DNA of 64,000 nucleotides from Diplonema papillatum (lineage: Eukaryota > Euglenozoa > Diplonemea > Diplonemida > Diplonemidae): NCBI GenBank assembly GCA_030068145.1, contig JAPJBO010000041.1, forward strand, positions 310,001 through 374,000, in the 5' to 3' direction. Both the position numbers and the translations under genes were made by a program. Below, piece after piece: positions 52,201 through 63,889 of the stretch. The number at the start of each line of letters is the position of its first letter. The stretch's first letter is position 1. The notes beneath the pieces were generated by a model that saw nothing but the letters and a program-made list of their open reading frames with translations, was not told the DNA's origin and ran no database searches.

Positions 52201-54362
52201 GCCCCGCCCCCCCGCCGCTGCAGCACGAAGGTGCCGAGACGAAGCTGCAGGACCTGCTGCAGCAAATCGCCCGGCGCGTCGCAGCCCTCGAGCAGCCACC
52301 CGTGATGCCCGCCGACGTCTCTTCGCGGCTTGCGGCACTGGAGGACGCCGTGCAGAACCGGCCCCAAGGCGGCCCCGCCCTCCTGCTGCCGCAGCGCGAA
52401 GGCGCCGAAACGAAACTGCAGCAACTGCACACTCGCCTCGCAGTTCTCGAGCAGTCGCCCGTCCTGCCGGCGGAAGTCTCTTCGCGGCTTGCGGCGCTGG
52501 AGGACGCCGCGAAAGCCCGACCCCGAGGCGCCCCAGGCCCCGCGCCCCCGCCGCCGCAGCCCGAAAGCGCCGCGAAGCTGCAACAACTGCAGCAGCAGCT
52601 CGTCGACGTCGGCGGCGGGCTCCGCGCCACGACCCGCTCTGCGGACGCGACCGCGCTGCGCCTGGCGCTCGTCGAGAAGCGCGTGCACGACGCCGTCGAA
52701 GCAGCGCGGCATGCGACGTGCGCCGTCGAAGTATCCGACCGGCGGCTGCAGTTTGTCGAGGACCGCCTCGCCCAGGACAGCGAGCAGGCGGCCGACGACC
52801 CCGGATCCTCGGATCTCTTCGCACCTTCCCGGGGGAAAACGAAGCCTTCAGCAACCAACGGCAGCGATGCAAAGGACGTGTCTTGGGAAGTAAAGCGGGC
52901 GGTGGACGCCCTCTCACTGCGGGTCACGGCGTGCGAAGGCAGGATGGAACGAGGCCTGGGCAGCGAGCAACCGGGCGCGGATCTCACCGCACCCTCCCGG
53001 AGGGAAACGAAGCGTTCAGCAACCAACGGCAGCGACGCGAAGGACGTTCCTCGGGAAGTAAAGCGGGCGGTGGACGCCCTCTCAGTGCGGGTCACAGCGT
53101 GCGAAGGCAGGATGGAACGAGGGGTGGCCGGAGTCGAAGGAGTCAAGCTGCAGGTGGCGCAGATGTTCGAGGCCGTCGCTGAGGTGGCCGCTGAGCAAGA
53201 AGCCTCGGCATCGGGCGTCCACGAAGAAGTCGAGGAGCTGCGAAACGCGTCCAAGCACGACATCGCTCGGTTGCGAGAGCTCGTGGGTTCGCCTTCCGAC
53301 GTGCTCCAACGCATCTCCGCCGCCGAAGACTTAGTCGCTGACAAGCTGTCGGAGTTCCGCGAGCAATGGGGCGCTGTTTTAGATGCAGCCATCTCCGCCC
53401 ACCACCGCGACGCGGGGCAGCGTCAACTGGAGCAGGTGCAGGCACTCGTCAAGCGCGTCGAAGCCGTCGAAGAGCTTGGCTCTGCTTTGAACGGAAACGA
53501 GCGCTGCTTGGCCGGCGTCCAAGACCTCGTCTCGAACAGGCTGTCAGAGTTCCGCGACCAATGCGCCCGTGAGCAGCAGAAATTCGCCGCGAAACTGGCA
53601 GAGTCGACGGGGCGGAGACTCGAGGAGTTTGAGGCCCGCGCGAACGAGCCGGCGGCGGCGTGCGGCGGGCGAGAAGGCGGGGCCGGGGGCAGGGGCGACG
53701 CGCAGGCCGCGTTCCTCCAGCGGCAGCTCCGGAGCACGACGGAGCGGGTGTCCGACCTGCAAGACCACGCGCGGCGCGTCGATGACAGCCTGCGGCGCCT
53801 GGCGTCGTCCATGCGCTTCGACCACCCTGCGAAGACGGCGCCGCACGCCACCCCCACCGCCCCCCCCGACCCCTGCTCGCCACCCAGCGTGCCCCGATTC
53901 CCGGACGTGGCAGGCGCCTCCCCCGCCCCGTCAGACACGCCGGACTGGCTCTGCCCGGTGGATCCGACAAGCGGCTCCGGCGCCGCCCCTGCTTTGCGGG
54001 CGTTCGCGCTGAAGGCTGACTTCAGGGAGTTCGCTGCCGCCGTGTGGAAGGCCGTCGACGACTTGTCGGACCGCCTCGCCTATGTGTGCGCCACGGGTCG
54101 GGAAAAGAGCCAGAAGAACCCGGACGCCGAAAGCCGTCGGCTCCTGCTCCGCGAAGTGGAGGACGCCCGCCGCGAGGCCGGCGAAAGCCGGGGCTTCGCG
54201 CAGGCGCTGGCGCACGACGTGCGGCAGCTGCAGAGCGTCACCGTCCCGCGGCACGTCTTCGACGACGCGTTTCAGCAATTGAACGCGCAGACCAACGACC
54301 TGCTCCGCTGGGTGCAAAGGCTGCAGACTGCAGTCGATGCTCGGGAGCCCCAGGAGACGTGA
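49251..54362 (+). CDS. Giant coiled-coil protein, main exon
   Basis: Opens after acceptor ACGCAG (phase 0: GGC AAG AAG) and runs 1703 codons to TGA; with the exons at 39337 and 40479 the protein would be about 1956 residues. It is nearly all coiled coil. Section 1 (about 49690-50540) has six degenerate repeats of about 60 residues with EVSRLRSQLHAASETAAAGT and RALLQELEAEGRERV. Section 2 (about 51120-52560) has about nine repeats of about 57 residues with LPADVSSRLAALEDA, a Pro/Gly-rich linker and KLQQQLARRVAMLEQ. Section 3 has longer heptads with duplicated VKRAVDALSLRVTACEGRME segments. The C-terminal 140 residues (TPDWLCPVDPTSGSG ... AVDAREPQET) are less repetitive. No motor, kinase or membrane segment. 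Probable filament, basal-body or scaffold component, from architecture only. Confidence 0.8.
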   Translation, partial: GKKLQVLVGKINGVVATVNDLSDDCSRCRLAAASSQAAVGSLVAAEGGWREPVAAALGRLAILEESTSAGGEATVARLEALEQKEAGTAQRVVDLRGGVAGCQLRLADQDAARDSSRARLAAAETAARESAAALRERAAAVEGKSCELAGEVSRLRGQLHTVSQTAAVGTRALLQQLEAEGRERVCEEQLAGARALLAELSAEDGPGRLVRVEEVSRLRSQLHAASETAAAGTRALLQELEAEGRERVRDEQSAESRALLAQLSQARAAAGDRPGERACEEVSHLRSQLHAVRETSVAGTRALLRQLEAEGRARVCAEQSAGAHALLAGEEKYGKLAGEVSHLRSQLHAAGETAAAGTRALLQQLEAERRARARDEQASAREEVSQLCSQLHAVRETSAAGARALLRQLEAEGRARVCAEQSAGAHAMLAGVSWRAEFDGAKDRLRRELACEASRSEEEARGGECRRKDAAAATQAVLREACEQLAAHDSSITSLHALVGEQAAWAESFTADHAAALRHVDDRIAVLQSNARLGENAVASLAEESRRISAGLERDVARVTAELDDVHAALARCSEDAVGERQRNEVRWDNLDADLSEKADVARVEWEAVKRRLRAHEDFFENEQSPALPADVSSRLAALEAAVQNQGAPGGPALLSPPREGAETKLQQQLARRVAMLEQSPTLPADVSSRLAALEDTAKTWPQGAPAPPLPLAESAVKLQQMQQQLARRVSMLEQLSALPADVSSRLAALEDAVQNRPQGAPGGPALLSPPREGAETKLQQQLARRVAMLEQSPTLPVEVSSRLAALENAVQNRPQGAPGGPALLSPPREGAETKLQQQLARRVAMLEQSPTCVPAEVSSRLAALEDAGPRNRPQGAPGGPAPPLQHEGAETKLQDLLQQLARRVAALEQPPVMPADVSSRLAALEDAAKAGAAPTLPQPESAAQLQQLHTRLAILEQSPVLPAEVSSRLAALEDAVQNRPQGGPAPPPLQHEGAETKLQDLLQQIARRVAALEQPPVMPADVSSRLAALEDAVQNRPQGGPALLLPQREGAETKLQQLHTRLAVLEQSPVLPAEVSSRLAALEDAAKARPRGAPGPAPPPPQPESAAKLQQLQQQLVDVGGGLRATTRSADATALRLALVEKRVHDAVEAARHATCAVEVSDRRLQFVEDRLAQDSEQAADDPGSSDLFAPSRGKTKPSATNGSDAKDVSWEVKRAVDALSLRVTACEGRMERGLGSEQPGADLTAPSRRETKRSATNGSDAKDVPREVKRAVDALSVRVTACEGRMERGVAGVEGVKLQVAQMFEAVAEVAAEQEASASGVHEEVEELRNASKHDIARLRELVGSPSDVLQRISAAEDLVADKLSEFREQWGAVLDAAISAHHRDAGQRQLEQVQALVKRVEAVEELGSALNGNERCLAGVQDLVSNRLSEFRDQCAREQQKFAAKLAESTGRRLEEFEARANEPAAACGGREGGAGGRGDAQAAFLQRQLRSTTERVSDLQDHARRVDDSLRRLASSMRFDHPAKTAPHATPTAPPDPCSPPSVPRFPDVAGASPAPSDTPDWLCPVDPTSGSGAAPALRAFALKADFREFAAAVWKAVDDLSDRLAYVCATGREKSQKNPDAESRRLLLREVEDARREAGESRGFAQALAHDVRQLQSVTVPRHVFDDAFQQLNAQTNDLLRWVQRLQTAVDAREPQET

Positions 54363-54522
54363 AAACGAATGCTTGGAGTTATCGTTGTTTTCCAGCTGGG
54401 CACAAGAGGCACCTTTCCCGCGTAGATTGCCACCGATTCAATGAGCCGTCTGCAGACCCCCTGTTATTCTCCACTTGCTCTGAGACTTGCAAATGACTGC
54501 TATACTGGCAGGGACCGTTGTC

Positions 54523-55030
54523 ACACGCCGGACTGGCTCTGCCCGGTGGATCCGACAAGCGGCACCGGAGCCGCCCCTGGTTTGCGGGCGTTCGCGCTGA
54601 AGGCTATCTTCAGGGAGTTCGCCGCCGCCGTGTGGAAGGCCGTCGACGGCTTGTGCGACCGCCTCGCCTGGGTGTGCGCCACGGGTCGGGAAAAGAGCCA
54701 GAAGAACCCGGACGCCGAAAGCCGTCGGCTCCTGCTCCGCGAAGTGGAGGACGCCCGCCGCGAGGCTGGCGAAAGCCGGGGCTTCGCGCAGGCGCTGGCG
54801 CACGACGTGCGGCAGCTGCAGAGCGTCGCCGTCCGCGGCACGTCTTCGACGACGCGTTTCAGCAATTGAACGCGCAGGCCAACGACCTGCTCCGCTGGGT
54901 GCAAAGGCTGCAGACTGCAGTCGATGCTCGGGAGCCCCAGGAGACGTGAAAACGAATGCTTGGAGTTATCATTGTTTTCCAGCTGGGCCCAAAAGGCACC
55001 TTCCCCGCGTAGATTGCCACCGATTTTTTT
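54523..55030 (+). pseudogene. Tail copy of the giant coiled-coil gene
   Basis: Duplicates about 53935-54435, including the C-terminal 140 codons, stop and 3' flank, shifted by about 587 bp. One C is lost in the triplet before GCGGCACGTC (near 54832), shifting frame. Substitutions include WVCATG for YVCATG. It has no start of its own. A shorter third scrap (TTCGCCGACGCGTTTCAGCA) is at about 55479-55520. Confidence 0.85.
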
Positions 55031-55633
55031 TTTAGTGACTGACTGTCAGTCCATTTACTCTACGAGACTTGCAATGGCTTAATCCTTGAAACAAGCATAC
55101 GACTACTGACAGGAACAACCAGTTTTGTCACTCTCCACGAATGGCATGCAAATGCGGCCAAGTCAGCGCCTGCAAGTGGAGAACGAGGGAACCGACGGCG
55201 AGGCCTGGCGGAGCGACGTCCACCACCGGGGCAGCCTCGCACAGGAGCTGGCGCACGAGTAGACTGGTGGACCTTCTAGCCTCGGGTCCATTGGGACCAA
55301 CTGCGTTGCTGCCCTCAGACCTTGCACTCGTGTGCTTGCTAGCAAGAAAGGTAAAACGGCAAACAAAGCTGGCCCAGTAGATTGCACTACTTGTGCTGAG
55401 AAAGATACAAATCCCGATATCACTCCAGCCGCAAAAGGACACGATCCGTGGCGTCAGAGCGTTGTCGTCCCGTTTGCGTTCGCCGACGCGTTTCAGCAAT
55501 GGAATACCCAAACCGGCGACTATGCGTGCCGAGTAGTACTGTAGCCATCTTCACAATTTAGTAACCACGGACTCACTGCGACAAAGGTAGAACGAAAGTC
55601 CAGACCCTGGCAAGAGCTGAGCCCGAGGCAACC
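55031..55633 (+). other. Spacer with a 40-bp tail scrap
   Basis: A frame at 55141-55350 (MACKCGQVSACKW...) ends by GTAAAA and is phase 0, so it is an alternative first exon for the next gene. Its composition is less convincing than the one at 55634. The third tail scrap is at about 55479-55520. Confidence 0.3.
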
Positions 55634-55720
55634 ATGAGCGCGTTTGGGGCTGGTTTTCGTTCGCCTCGCAAAGCATCTGCACCTGGGCCCGCTTCGAAAC
55701 TTGCGGACAGGCTCTTGTGT
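55634..55720 (+). CDS. Second coiled-coil giant, candidate first exon
   Basis: ACCATGAGC is an excellent start context. 29 codons (MSAFGAGFRSPRKASAPG ... DRLLC) reach GTAATC at 55721, phase 0, joining in frame with 56262. The Ser/Arg/Ala/Pro-rich leader resembles the disordered N-termini of cytoskeletal coiled-coil proteins. A stop follows three codons later if unspliced, so it is an exon or nothing. Confidence 0.35.
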
Positions 55721-56261
55721 GTAATCTAGCATCTCTCCCCCCATCTTTAGATTCGCCGTTCTTTTGTTGTTCGTCGTGTTCGAACGCCCCCAACCCCCGG
55801 CACCTTAGAGTCAGTGCGACGTTTCTTCGCTTCTTAGCTTGTTCCTTATCTTCCCTCGTCTTCCATATCTGCTGGTCGCCAAACATGTGGTGCACAGCTG
55901 TTCCAGTAATTGCAATTCTTGAGAACGATGGTGTTTGTTCGGCAGCAACCGGAAGTATTCAGACGTAAGAGATGGCAGCTTCGCAGTGCAGCTCGTCGTA
56001 CGTGTGCCGCTGCAAAGCAATCCGGACGCCGGCAGCACCCGAAGGTATTCAGACCGTTATGGCATATTCCAGCTTCACAGCACTGGTGGTGACACATGTG
56101 GCTCGTTGACCACCTGGCCGGGGCTCGTCTTCGTCTCGCGGTCGCCCTTAGTATATGTCGTTCATAGTCGAGCGCCAGATGCAATCAAGACGCCTGCTGG
56201 GGTCATGTGTTGATGTGCTCGACCGTCTCCCTCTGAGTCATATCACTATTCCTCTCTTCAG

Positions 56262-59200
56262 GTGCACGATAGGACCCACCCTCCCTCCATCGAACCGAAC
56301 GAGAAGTACGGGGGAAGAAGGGCGCCCGCGGGCAGCGCCATGAGCTCCGACGCCCGTGATGAGTATTGTGCGTACCGGGAGATGAAGGAGGAGGTGCAGC
56401 TTGAGTACAAGGCGCACGAGAGCCACGTCGTGGAGAGCCTTGCCCACAGCAGCACCGAGCGGGAAGAGGAATCCGTGGGGCCGAACACGGCTTCTGCTTG
56501 CGAGTGGGAAGGAAGGGACGCCGGCCCGAGCCCCGCGACCCGCAGTGCGTCACAGCACACGCGGGCCAGCACCGGCAGCGACTGGCACCGCGCGGTCTCG
56601 AAGTCGGGCGATAGCCGCCCGCCGGCCACCGCCCCGTGCGGCTTCGGACCGCTCGCCGCCGGCGGGCACTCCCCCCTTTCGAGCGTGCGGAGCGGAAGCA
56701 GCGGGGACACCGCTGCAACAGCTGACGAGGCGGGGGAAGAGTGCCCCGAAGCAGCAACAAGCCCGCCACAAGCCGTCCGGCGGACGGCGGGCGTCGGCGA
56801 AGGCTGGGGACAAGCCGGCGGCTTCCGAGGCAACGAACACGAACACACTGGGTCTGCCTGGACATTCACCGGCAGCCGCGGCCACACCGTTCCAGGATGC
56901 GGACCCCCGCTCGAACCCGATATGGAAGCAAGGATCACGGCAGCGTTGGAGGCGAGGATGCGAAGCGTCGCCGCCGAACTGCGGCGGGACCTGCAGCACG
57001 AATTGCGCGCCCAGTGCGAAACCCTGGCGACCCGCGTCGGGTTCGAGTGGGGAGGCCGGGTACGTGCCCTTGAGGTGGACCGTGCGGAGCAGAAGGCGAG
57101 CCACACCCTGCTCGTCGAAGAGCTGACGGCATGGACCGTCGTCGTCGACAAGACCAACGAAAGACTGGAACACGGGCCTTCGCCCCTCACGAGGCAAGCC
57201 GCGGTGCCGCTGATCGAGTCGATCGTCCAGCGCCGCATCGCACGGCACGCCGCCGCCGTCGACGAGCGCCTCGAACAGCTGGGCAGCGTGCTCGACGCCG
57301 TGCGCGATGTCCTCGACGCTAAAAAAGACGATTCGCGAGAAGCGCTCGAAGCCGGCCCGCTGGCCGATTTTCGCCGCCCGTCCGAAGGGCGGGCGGCCGC
57401 CGCGTTGCAGCCGGCGGAGGCTGTTCTCTGCGTGAACGAGGTCGTCGAGCGTCGCTTGGAGACAGGAGCCCGAGAAGCGGCTGCAGCCGACGAGACCCCG
57501 CGGTGGGTCTGCGCTGGGGACTTGCGCGATGAGGTGGCCGCCGCGTTGCAGCCGGCAGAGGCAGCGTTGAACCGGCGCCTCGACGAGGCTGTTTTCTGCG
57601 TGAACGAGCACGTCGAGCGTCGCCTGGAGGCAGCAGCACGTGAAGCGGCTGCAGCCAACGAAACCCTTCGGCGGGTCTGCGCCGGGGACTTGCACGATGA
57701 GGTGGCCGCCGCGTTGCAGCCGGCAGAGGCGGCGTTGAACCGGCGCCTCGACGAGGCTGTCCTCTGCATGAACGAGCACGTCGAGCGTCGGCTGGAGGCG
57801 CGGGCCCGGGAAGCCAGCGAAGCGGCTGCAGCCGACGAGACCCTGCGGCGGGTCTGCGCCAGGGACTTGCGCGACGAGGCGGCCGGCGCGTTGCAGCCGG
57901 CGGCGGTGGTAGCGTTGAACCGGCGCCTCGACGAGGCTGTTATCTGCGTGAACGAGCACGTAGAGTGTCGGCTGGAGGCAGCAGCCCGAGAAGCGGCTGC
58001 AGCCAACGAAACCCTGCGGCGGGTCTGCGCCGGGGACTTGCGCGATGAGGTGGAGGCGGCGCTGAACCGGCGCCTCGACGAGGCTGTCCTCTGCATGAAC
58101 GAGCACGTCGAGCGTCGGCTGGAGGCGGGGGTCCGAGAAGCCCGCGAAGCGGCTGCAGCCGACGAGACCCTGCGGCGGGTCTGCGCCAGGGACTTGCGCG
58201 ACGAGGCGGCCGGCGCGTTGCAGCCGGCGGCGGTGGTAGCGTTGAACCGGCGCCTCGACGAGGCTGTTATCTGCGTGAACGAGCACGTAGAGTGTCGGCT
58301 GGAGGCAGCAGCCCGAGAAGCGGCTGCAGCCAACGAAACCCTGCGGCGGGTCTGCGCCGGGGACTTGCGCGATGAGGTGGAGGCGGCGCTGAACCGGCGC
58401 CTCGACGAGGCTGTCCTCTGCATGAACGAGCACGTCGAGCGTCGGCTGGAGGCGGGGGTCCGAGAAGCCCGCGAAGCGGCTGCAGCCGACGAGACCCTGC
58501 GGCGGGTCTGCGCCGGGGACTTGCGCGACGAGGAGGCCGGCGCGTTGCAGCCGGCAGCGGTGGCAGCGTTGAACCGGCGCCTCGACGAGGCTGTTATCTG
58601 CATGAACGAGCACGTAGAGCGTCGGCTTGAGGCAGGGGCCCGAGAAGCCCGAGAAGCAGCTGCAGCCGGCGAGACTCTGCGGGGGGACTTGCACGACGAG
58701 GTGGCCGCCGCGTTGCAGCCGGCAGAGGCTGCGTTGAACCGGCGCCTCGACGAGGCTGTACGCTGCGTGAACGAGCACGTAGAGCGTCGCCTGGAGGCAG
58801 GGGCCCGAGAAGCGGCCGCAGCCAACGAGACATTGCGGCGGGTCTGCGCCGGCGACTCGCGCGACGCGACGGCGGCGATGCGGCAAGCCTTGGCGGAATC
58901 GCGGGCGGAAGCCGACGCGTCGCTGGGCTGCTTCTGCCGGGAGCACGCGGCGGGCTGGGACCAGCGCTTCGCACGCTTCACCGCTCACCAGCAGGAACGG
59001 TTCGACCGGCACGTGCTCGCCGGCGACGAGGAAGCCTCCCGGCGGCGCATCGCTGAGCGCGCGAAAGGCAGCCTGCAGCGCATGGAAACCACGTCGCTGG
59101 CAACCGGCGACCGCGCGCCGGCTACGCAGGCGGACCTGGAGGCCGTATGCAGGGAATTAACCAGCAGCGTGCCGACGCGCATTCGCGATTCGTTAGCTGA

Positions 59201-60146
59201 CGCGTTTGGTTCCCTGCTCGACGACAGCGGCCAGGGGTGCGAGGGGCGGTGGAACGTGTGCGGGCTGCTGGCGGCCGGCGTCGGGCGGCTGGTCGAAGCG
59301 CGGGTCTCGGCGTGGGCGGCGGAGAAAAAGAGCGCGGCCGACAAGGCGGAAGGCACCCTCAGCGGCATGCGCGGCGTCGTGGCCGACTTCGAGACGCTCC
59401 TCGAAAAAGGCCGGCGCGACTTCGAAGCCACCGCAGCGAAGGCGCTGGAGCAGAAGGCGGCGCACAGCGTCAGACGCCTCGAAGCAGGCGTCGCAGCCGT
59501 GCACGGCAGCTGCCAAGCCCTCCGGAGGGACCACGAGGCTTTGCAGCGGGACTTAGCCGCGCACGTAGCACGAGTCGCCGAAACGGGGGGGATGGTGGGG
59601 GAGGGCGAGAGGCGGTTTTCGGCCGCGGTTGCCGCGGCGAACGACAGCTGCGCGGGCATCCGCCGGGATTGCGAGGCCGCCGTGCGCGATGCGGCGACGA
59701 GGGTGGAACAGGTGGTCGGAGAAGGCGAGACGCGGTTCTCGGCCGCCGTGGCCGCCGCGAACGACAGCTGCGCGGCGCTGCGCCGCGGCATGGCGGCCGA
59801 CTTCGAAACAATGCTCGAAACAGGCCGCAGCGCGCTCGGCGGCGAAGGCACCGCGGGACGCCTGCAGACCGCGGTTGCAGCCGTCGACGACCAGTGCGGA
59901 CTGCTCCGGCGCGAAGCCGGCGAGCTGCGGCGGGGATTGGCCGCGTTGCGGGCGCGGACCGCGCAGCTGGACGCGCTGAGCCCGGCCCTCCTCCAGGCGA
60001 ACGGCGAGTTCATGACATTGTCTGCCCGCGTCCGCGCTGTCGAAGACCGGCTGGCGAAGGCCGCCGACGACATCGACACCGGCGCCGCTTTTCCGCTCAT
60101 CCGCGAGCGGCTCGAAAGCGTCGAAAGCCTCGTCGGCGTACTCAAG
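56262..60146 (+). CDS. Second giant coiled-coil protein with 50-55-residue repeats; main exon
   Basis: Begins after the textbook acceptor TTCCTCTCTTCAG (CAG ends 56261; phase 0). An ATG at 56340 is the alternative start. 1295 codons end at GTACTCAAG before GTGTGC at 60147, phase 0. Residues 1-210 are largely disordered. Then about eight repeats of the type VNEHVERRLEAAAREAAAAN, ETLRRVCAGDLRDEV and AALNRRLDEAV span about 57400-58850, including a 327-bp tandem duplication (57871 and 58198) with identical translations. The distal third has other coiled-coil repeats with SAAVAAANDSCAGIRRDCEA and FETLLEKGRRDFEA. No other domain. It is adjacent to and co-oriented with the first giant coiled-coil gene and similar in style but not in repeat sequence. 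Probably structural. Confidence 0.8.
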
Positions 60147-61431
<1,285 letters not shown>

Positions 61432-61677
61432 ATCGAGGCCGCGAAGCACGATGCCCTGGAGAACAGCGTCCAGAGCCACCAGGCCGACCTGAGCGCGTGG
61501 GTCGAAGCGTTCAGTCAAAAGTGGCAGGCGAAGCTGCAGAGCCTGCCGACCAAGTCTCTCGTCGACGCGATCTCGGCCAGGCTCAAACGCCTTGAAGACG
61601 CGGTCATGGCCAAGGGCCGTGGAAACCGACCCAGACCTCCCCCGCCTCCGCCACCTCCACCGCGTCTGTGTACTTAG
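61432..61677 (+). CDS. Second coiled-coil giant, last exon
   Basis: After CAAAAAGCAG the frame ATC GAG GCC runs 81 codons to TAG. IEAAKHDALENSVQSHQADL and LVDAISARLKRLEDAVM continue the coiled coil in the same phase-0 frame. The end is a basic, Pro-run tail (RGNRPRPPPPPPPPPRLCT). Upstream frame residues (ALTVERKHTFKKQ) are less GC-rich, supporting the boundary. Poly-Pro tails often bind profilin, WW or SH3 domains; inference only. Total protein about 1405 residues if all three exons are right. Confidence 0.55.
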   Translation: MEAAKHDALENSVQSHQADLSAWVEAFSQKWQAKLQSLPTKSLVDAISARLKRLEDAVMAKGRGNRPRPPPPPPPPPRLCT

Positions 61678-63889
61678 GTTGCGCGATGCATGACCCTTGG
61701 CCATGCACGATGCACGCCACGTCGCTGCTACCGATTGGCTGTGGGATAGAGCTTGGGAGAGGGAAGCTTCCCCTGTGCCATGCATAACGCGCACCACGTC
61801 GTTGCTACCGATTGGCTGGGGGATGTGGATAAGCGGCTTTTTTGTGAGGTGCCGCACACCGCACTCAGGCTGGTAGATCAGTGATGTTCGCATCACGATC
61901 CCGAGAGCGCCCATCAGAGTGAGAAATGGATTCGTTGAAGTTGTCGCCGACTTGCTTTTCAAAGTCTCTTTTGAGATGCGTGTGCTTAGAAACCCTTCCA
62001 ACCCGACCCTTACACTTTTGTAGAGAAAAGATTGATCCCCACTTGCACGAGCACACAAGCTCCGTTGCAAGTCCTTTAGAGAATCGAACCCAGCAATAGC
62101 TCGTTTGCCTTTGGCTTTCCTTCCCTGGTGGATTTCTTTGAAGCCGTCGCAATGGCTGAGGCAGCTTCTTCGTGGAGCTCGGACTGTACTCACGAGATGG
62201 ACCAGGAACTCGGGTTAAGCAGCGTGGACTTGAAATGCAGGTACCACGAGGTTGCAATCCACGCATCTCGTCACGCGGTGCCAGTTGCACACCGCCGGCG
62301 GCAAGCCGTCGTCGTCGGCGTGGTGGTGCCGGCAACATGCCTCCACCGTTGGGCCGTGGTGGACTGCGCACTTCCCTTTGTGGGTAGTGCACCTTCGGGG
62401 CATTCTTCGTCGCCTCCGGAACTAAGGGTTGAAAGTGTATAAGCTCTCTCCAGGGAAACGATGTAGCTGTTTGTTGTGAACTTGATAGCGCATTCTTTCT
62501 ATGAGAGAAGGGACACTTGCTGGTCGTCTTCTCGCAGCACGGTGTAGTAGTGCCCGGCATGAACTTTCCTGCAGCGTGGACGGGGTTCCATCGTCGTCGC
62601 AGACCCGTTTCCCGAATGCGGTCCCGCGTCTTCGTTACGAGACGTCCCGGTTTAGTACCTCCGAGTGATCCGGCACCAGGCGGAAGAGTTAAACTGTGCG
62701 GTCCATTTTGCGGGTGTGTCTCACACTCGCAAACCCAGTGTGAATCCAGCCTCCCTGGCCCTGGCCCACGCCTGATGCGGCAACCCCTTAACCCGGGCGG
62801 CGGCGCTTTGGCATGAGCCAGGAACCTCAAGGGGAGCAGCGCGAGAGGCATCATCCACGCTTCAAAGGCCCACACACCCGCAAATCCAGTGTGAACCCCA
62901 CTGTGCCACTCGCAGAATCCTGTGCGAACTCAATTGGGAATTGGGCTCTTGCCATTGCGAAGTGAGCTGTCTGTGACAGCGCACTCCAGCCCCTCGTCCA
63001 TTTGCTAAGTTATGCCGAATTTTGGACCCCGGGTACGAAGGAGAAACAGCCTATGCAAGTTGCTCGAGTGACAACCGGGGCCGTGTGTCTCCGCCTGGTG
63101 GGAGAGGCACACGACAAGACCTAAGAAATTAGTATGGCGCTTTCTTTTGTTTGTGCTAGCGGAACTCACCTGCTTGATAAGTTTCATGTAGTACGCTGCC
63201 AAGAGTCGGAAAAGGAAGGTGTGCACTTAGCCATCCCCAGAGCTCGCCGCTTGACCTGACACGGCTGCAGCATGGCGGCCGCAGCAGAAAATTTTGCAAC
63301 GAAGGTGCGTGCAGCCGGAGTGTGCGTCGGCAATTCCATAAAAACAGCCCGTAGGTTGATCCGAGAGGGCGGGCGGGCGCAGGGCTTACGCAGCTCTTTT
63401 GTCTTGAAGCTAAATACCTACTGAAAATCAGGCAGAAAATAAATAGAGCATAGGGGGCCCACCTGCCAGCGTTGCATGTCTTTGCCTCTGCCTCCTCCCC
63501 GGCCTCAACCCTCCAGTTTCGCGGTGGTAAGCAACAGCAGGATCTGCCGACCGGAATCCCCGGTCTGCGGTTGATTCCCCAGATGAATCTGCAAAAAAGA
63601 TAGTATGTGCTGATAACGTACTGATTTTTTAGCACGTGTACACGTACTGATTCAGCAATGTGTACAAAAAGGAACTGAGAAAATTAACGTGCTGAAAATC
63701 GGTACGTTCAGCATGCTGAACGTAAGGCCTGGGCGGGCGAATGGGGGGAATGGAGGGCGGGAAAAAAAGAAGCAGGAGGAAGGCGTGACCCCGCCGACGT
63801 CGTTCTGCCCCGAGTCCCACCGCAATCCGTGAAGGAACCGGCAGCTCTGCGCTCCTACTTCTTCGGGCCCCGCCGCACTCCGGTGGGCG
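61678..63889. other. Intergenic stretch
   Basis: Two direct copies of CACGTCGTTGCTACCGATTGGCTG or close variant (about 61719 and 61796) carry ATTGG (CCAAT-box-like) motifs. A minus-strand frame at 61396-62193 (265 codons, including GFDSLKDLQRSLCARASG) is open but has no recognisable domain and overlaps the exon at 61432. Repeat E copy 2 is at 62747-62874. A start in strong context at 63272 (AGCATGGCGGCC) gives MAAAAENFATK up to GTGCGT at 63305, a possible mini-exon (phase 0). Near 63630-63720 the words ACGTGCTGA and CGTACTGA recur irregularly. Confidence 0.35.
62747..62874 (+). repeat. Dispersed repeat E, copy 2
   Basis: Direct copy of 3079-3206. The following CACACACCCGCAAATCCAGTGTGA and preceding CTCGCAAACCCAGTGTGAAT are themselves near-identical, so the repeat is bracketed by a short direct repeat (CGCAAA[CT]CCAGTGTGAA) that could be a target duplication. 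Confidence 0.8.

Noticed and set aside
56258..58981. A 907-codon frame antisense to the second coiled-coil gene
   Set aside because: It mirrors the GC-rich, repeat-bearing plus-strand exon. Such shadow frames stay open because the sense codons avoid T in key places. Ser/Arg-rich text without domains.
62040..62110. tRNA gene on the minus strand (GGGTTCGATTC box)
   Set aside because: No A box at the right distance and no acceptor-stem pairing; an isolated B-box-like string.
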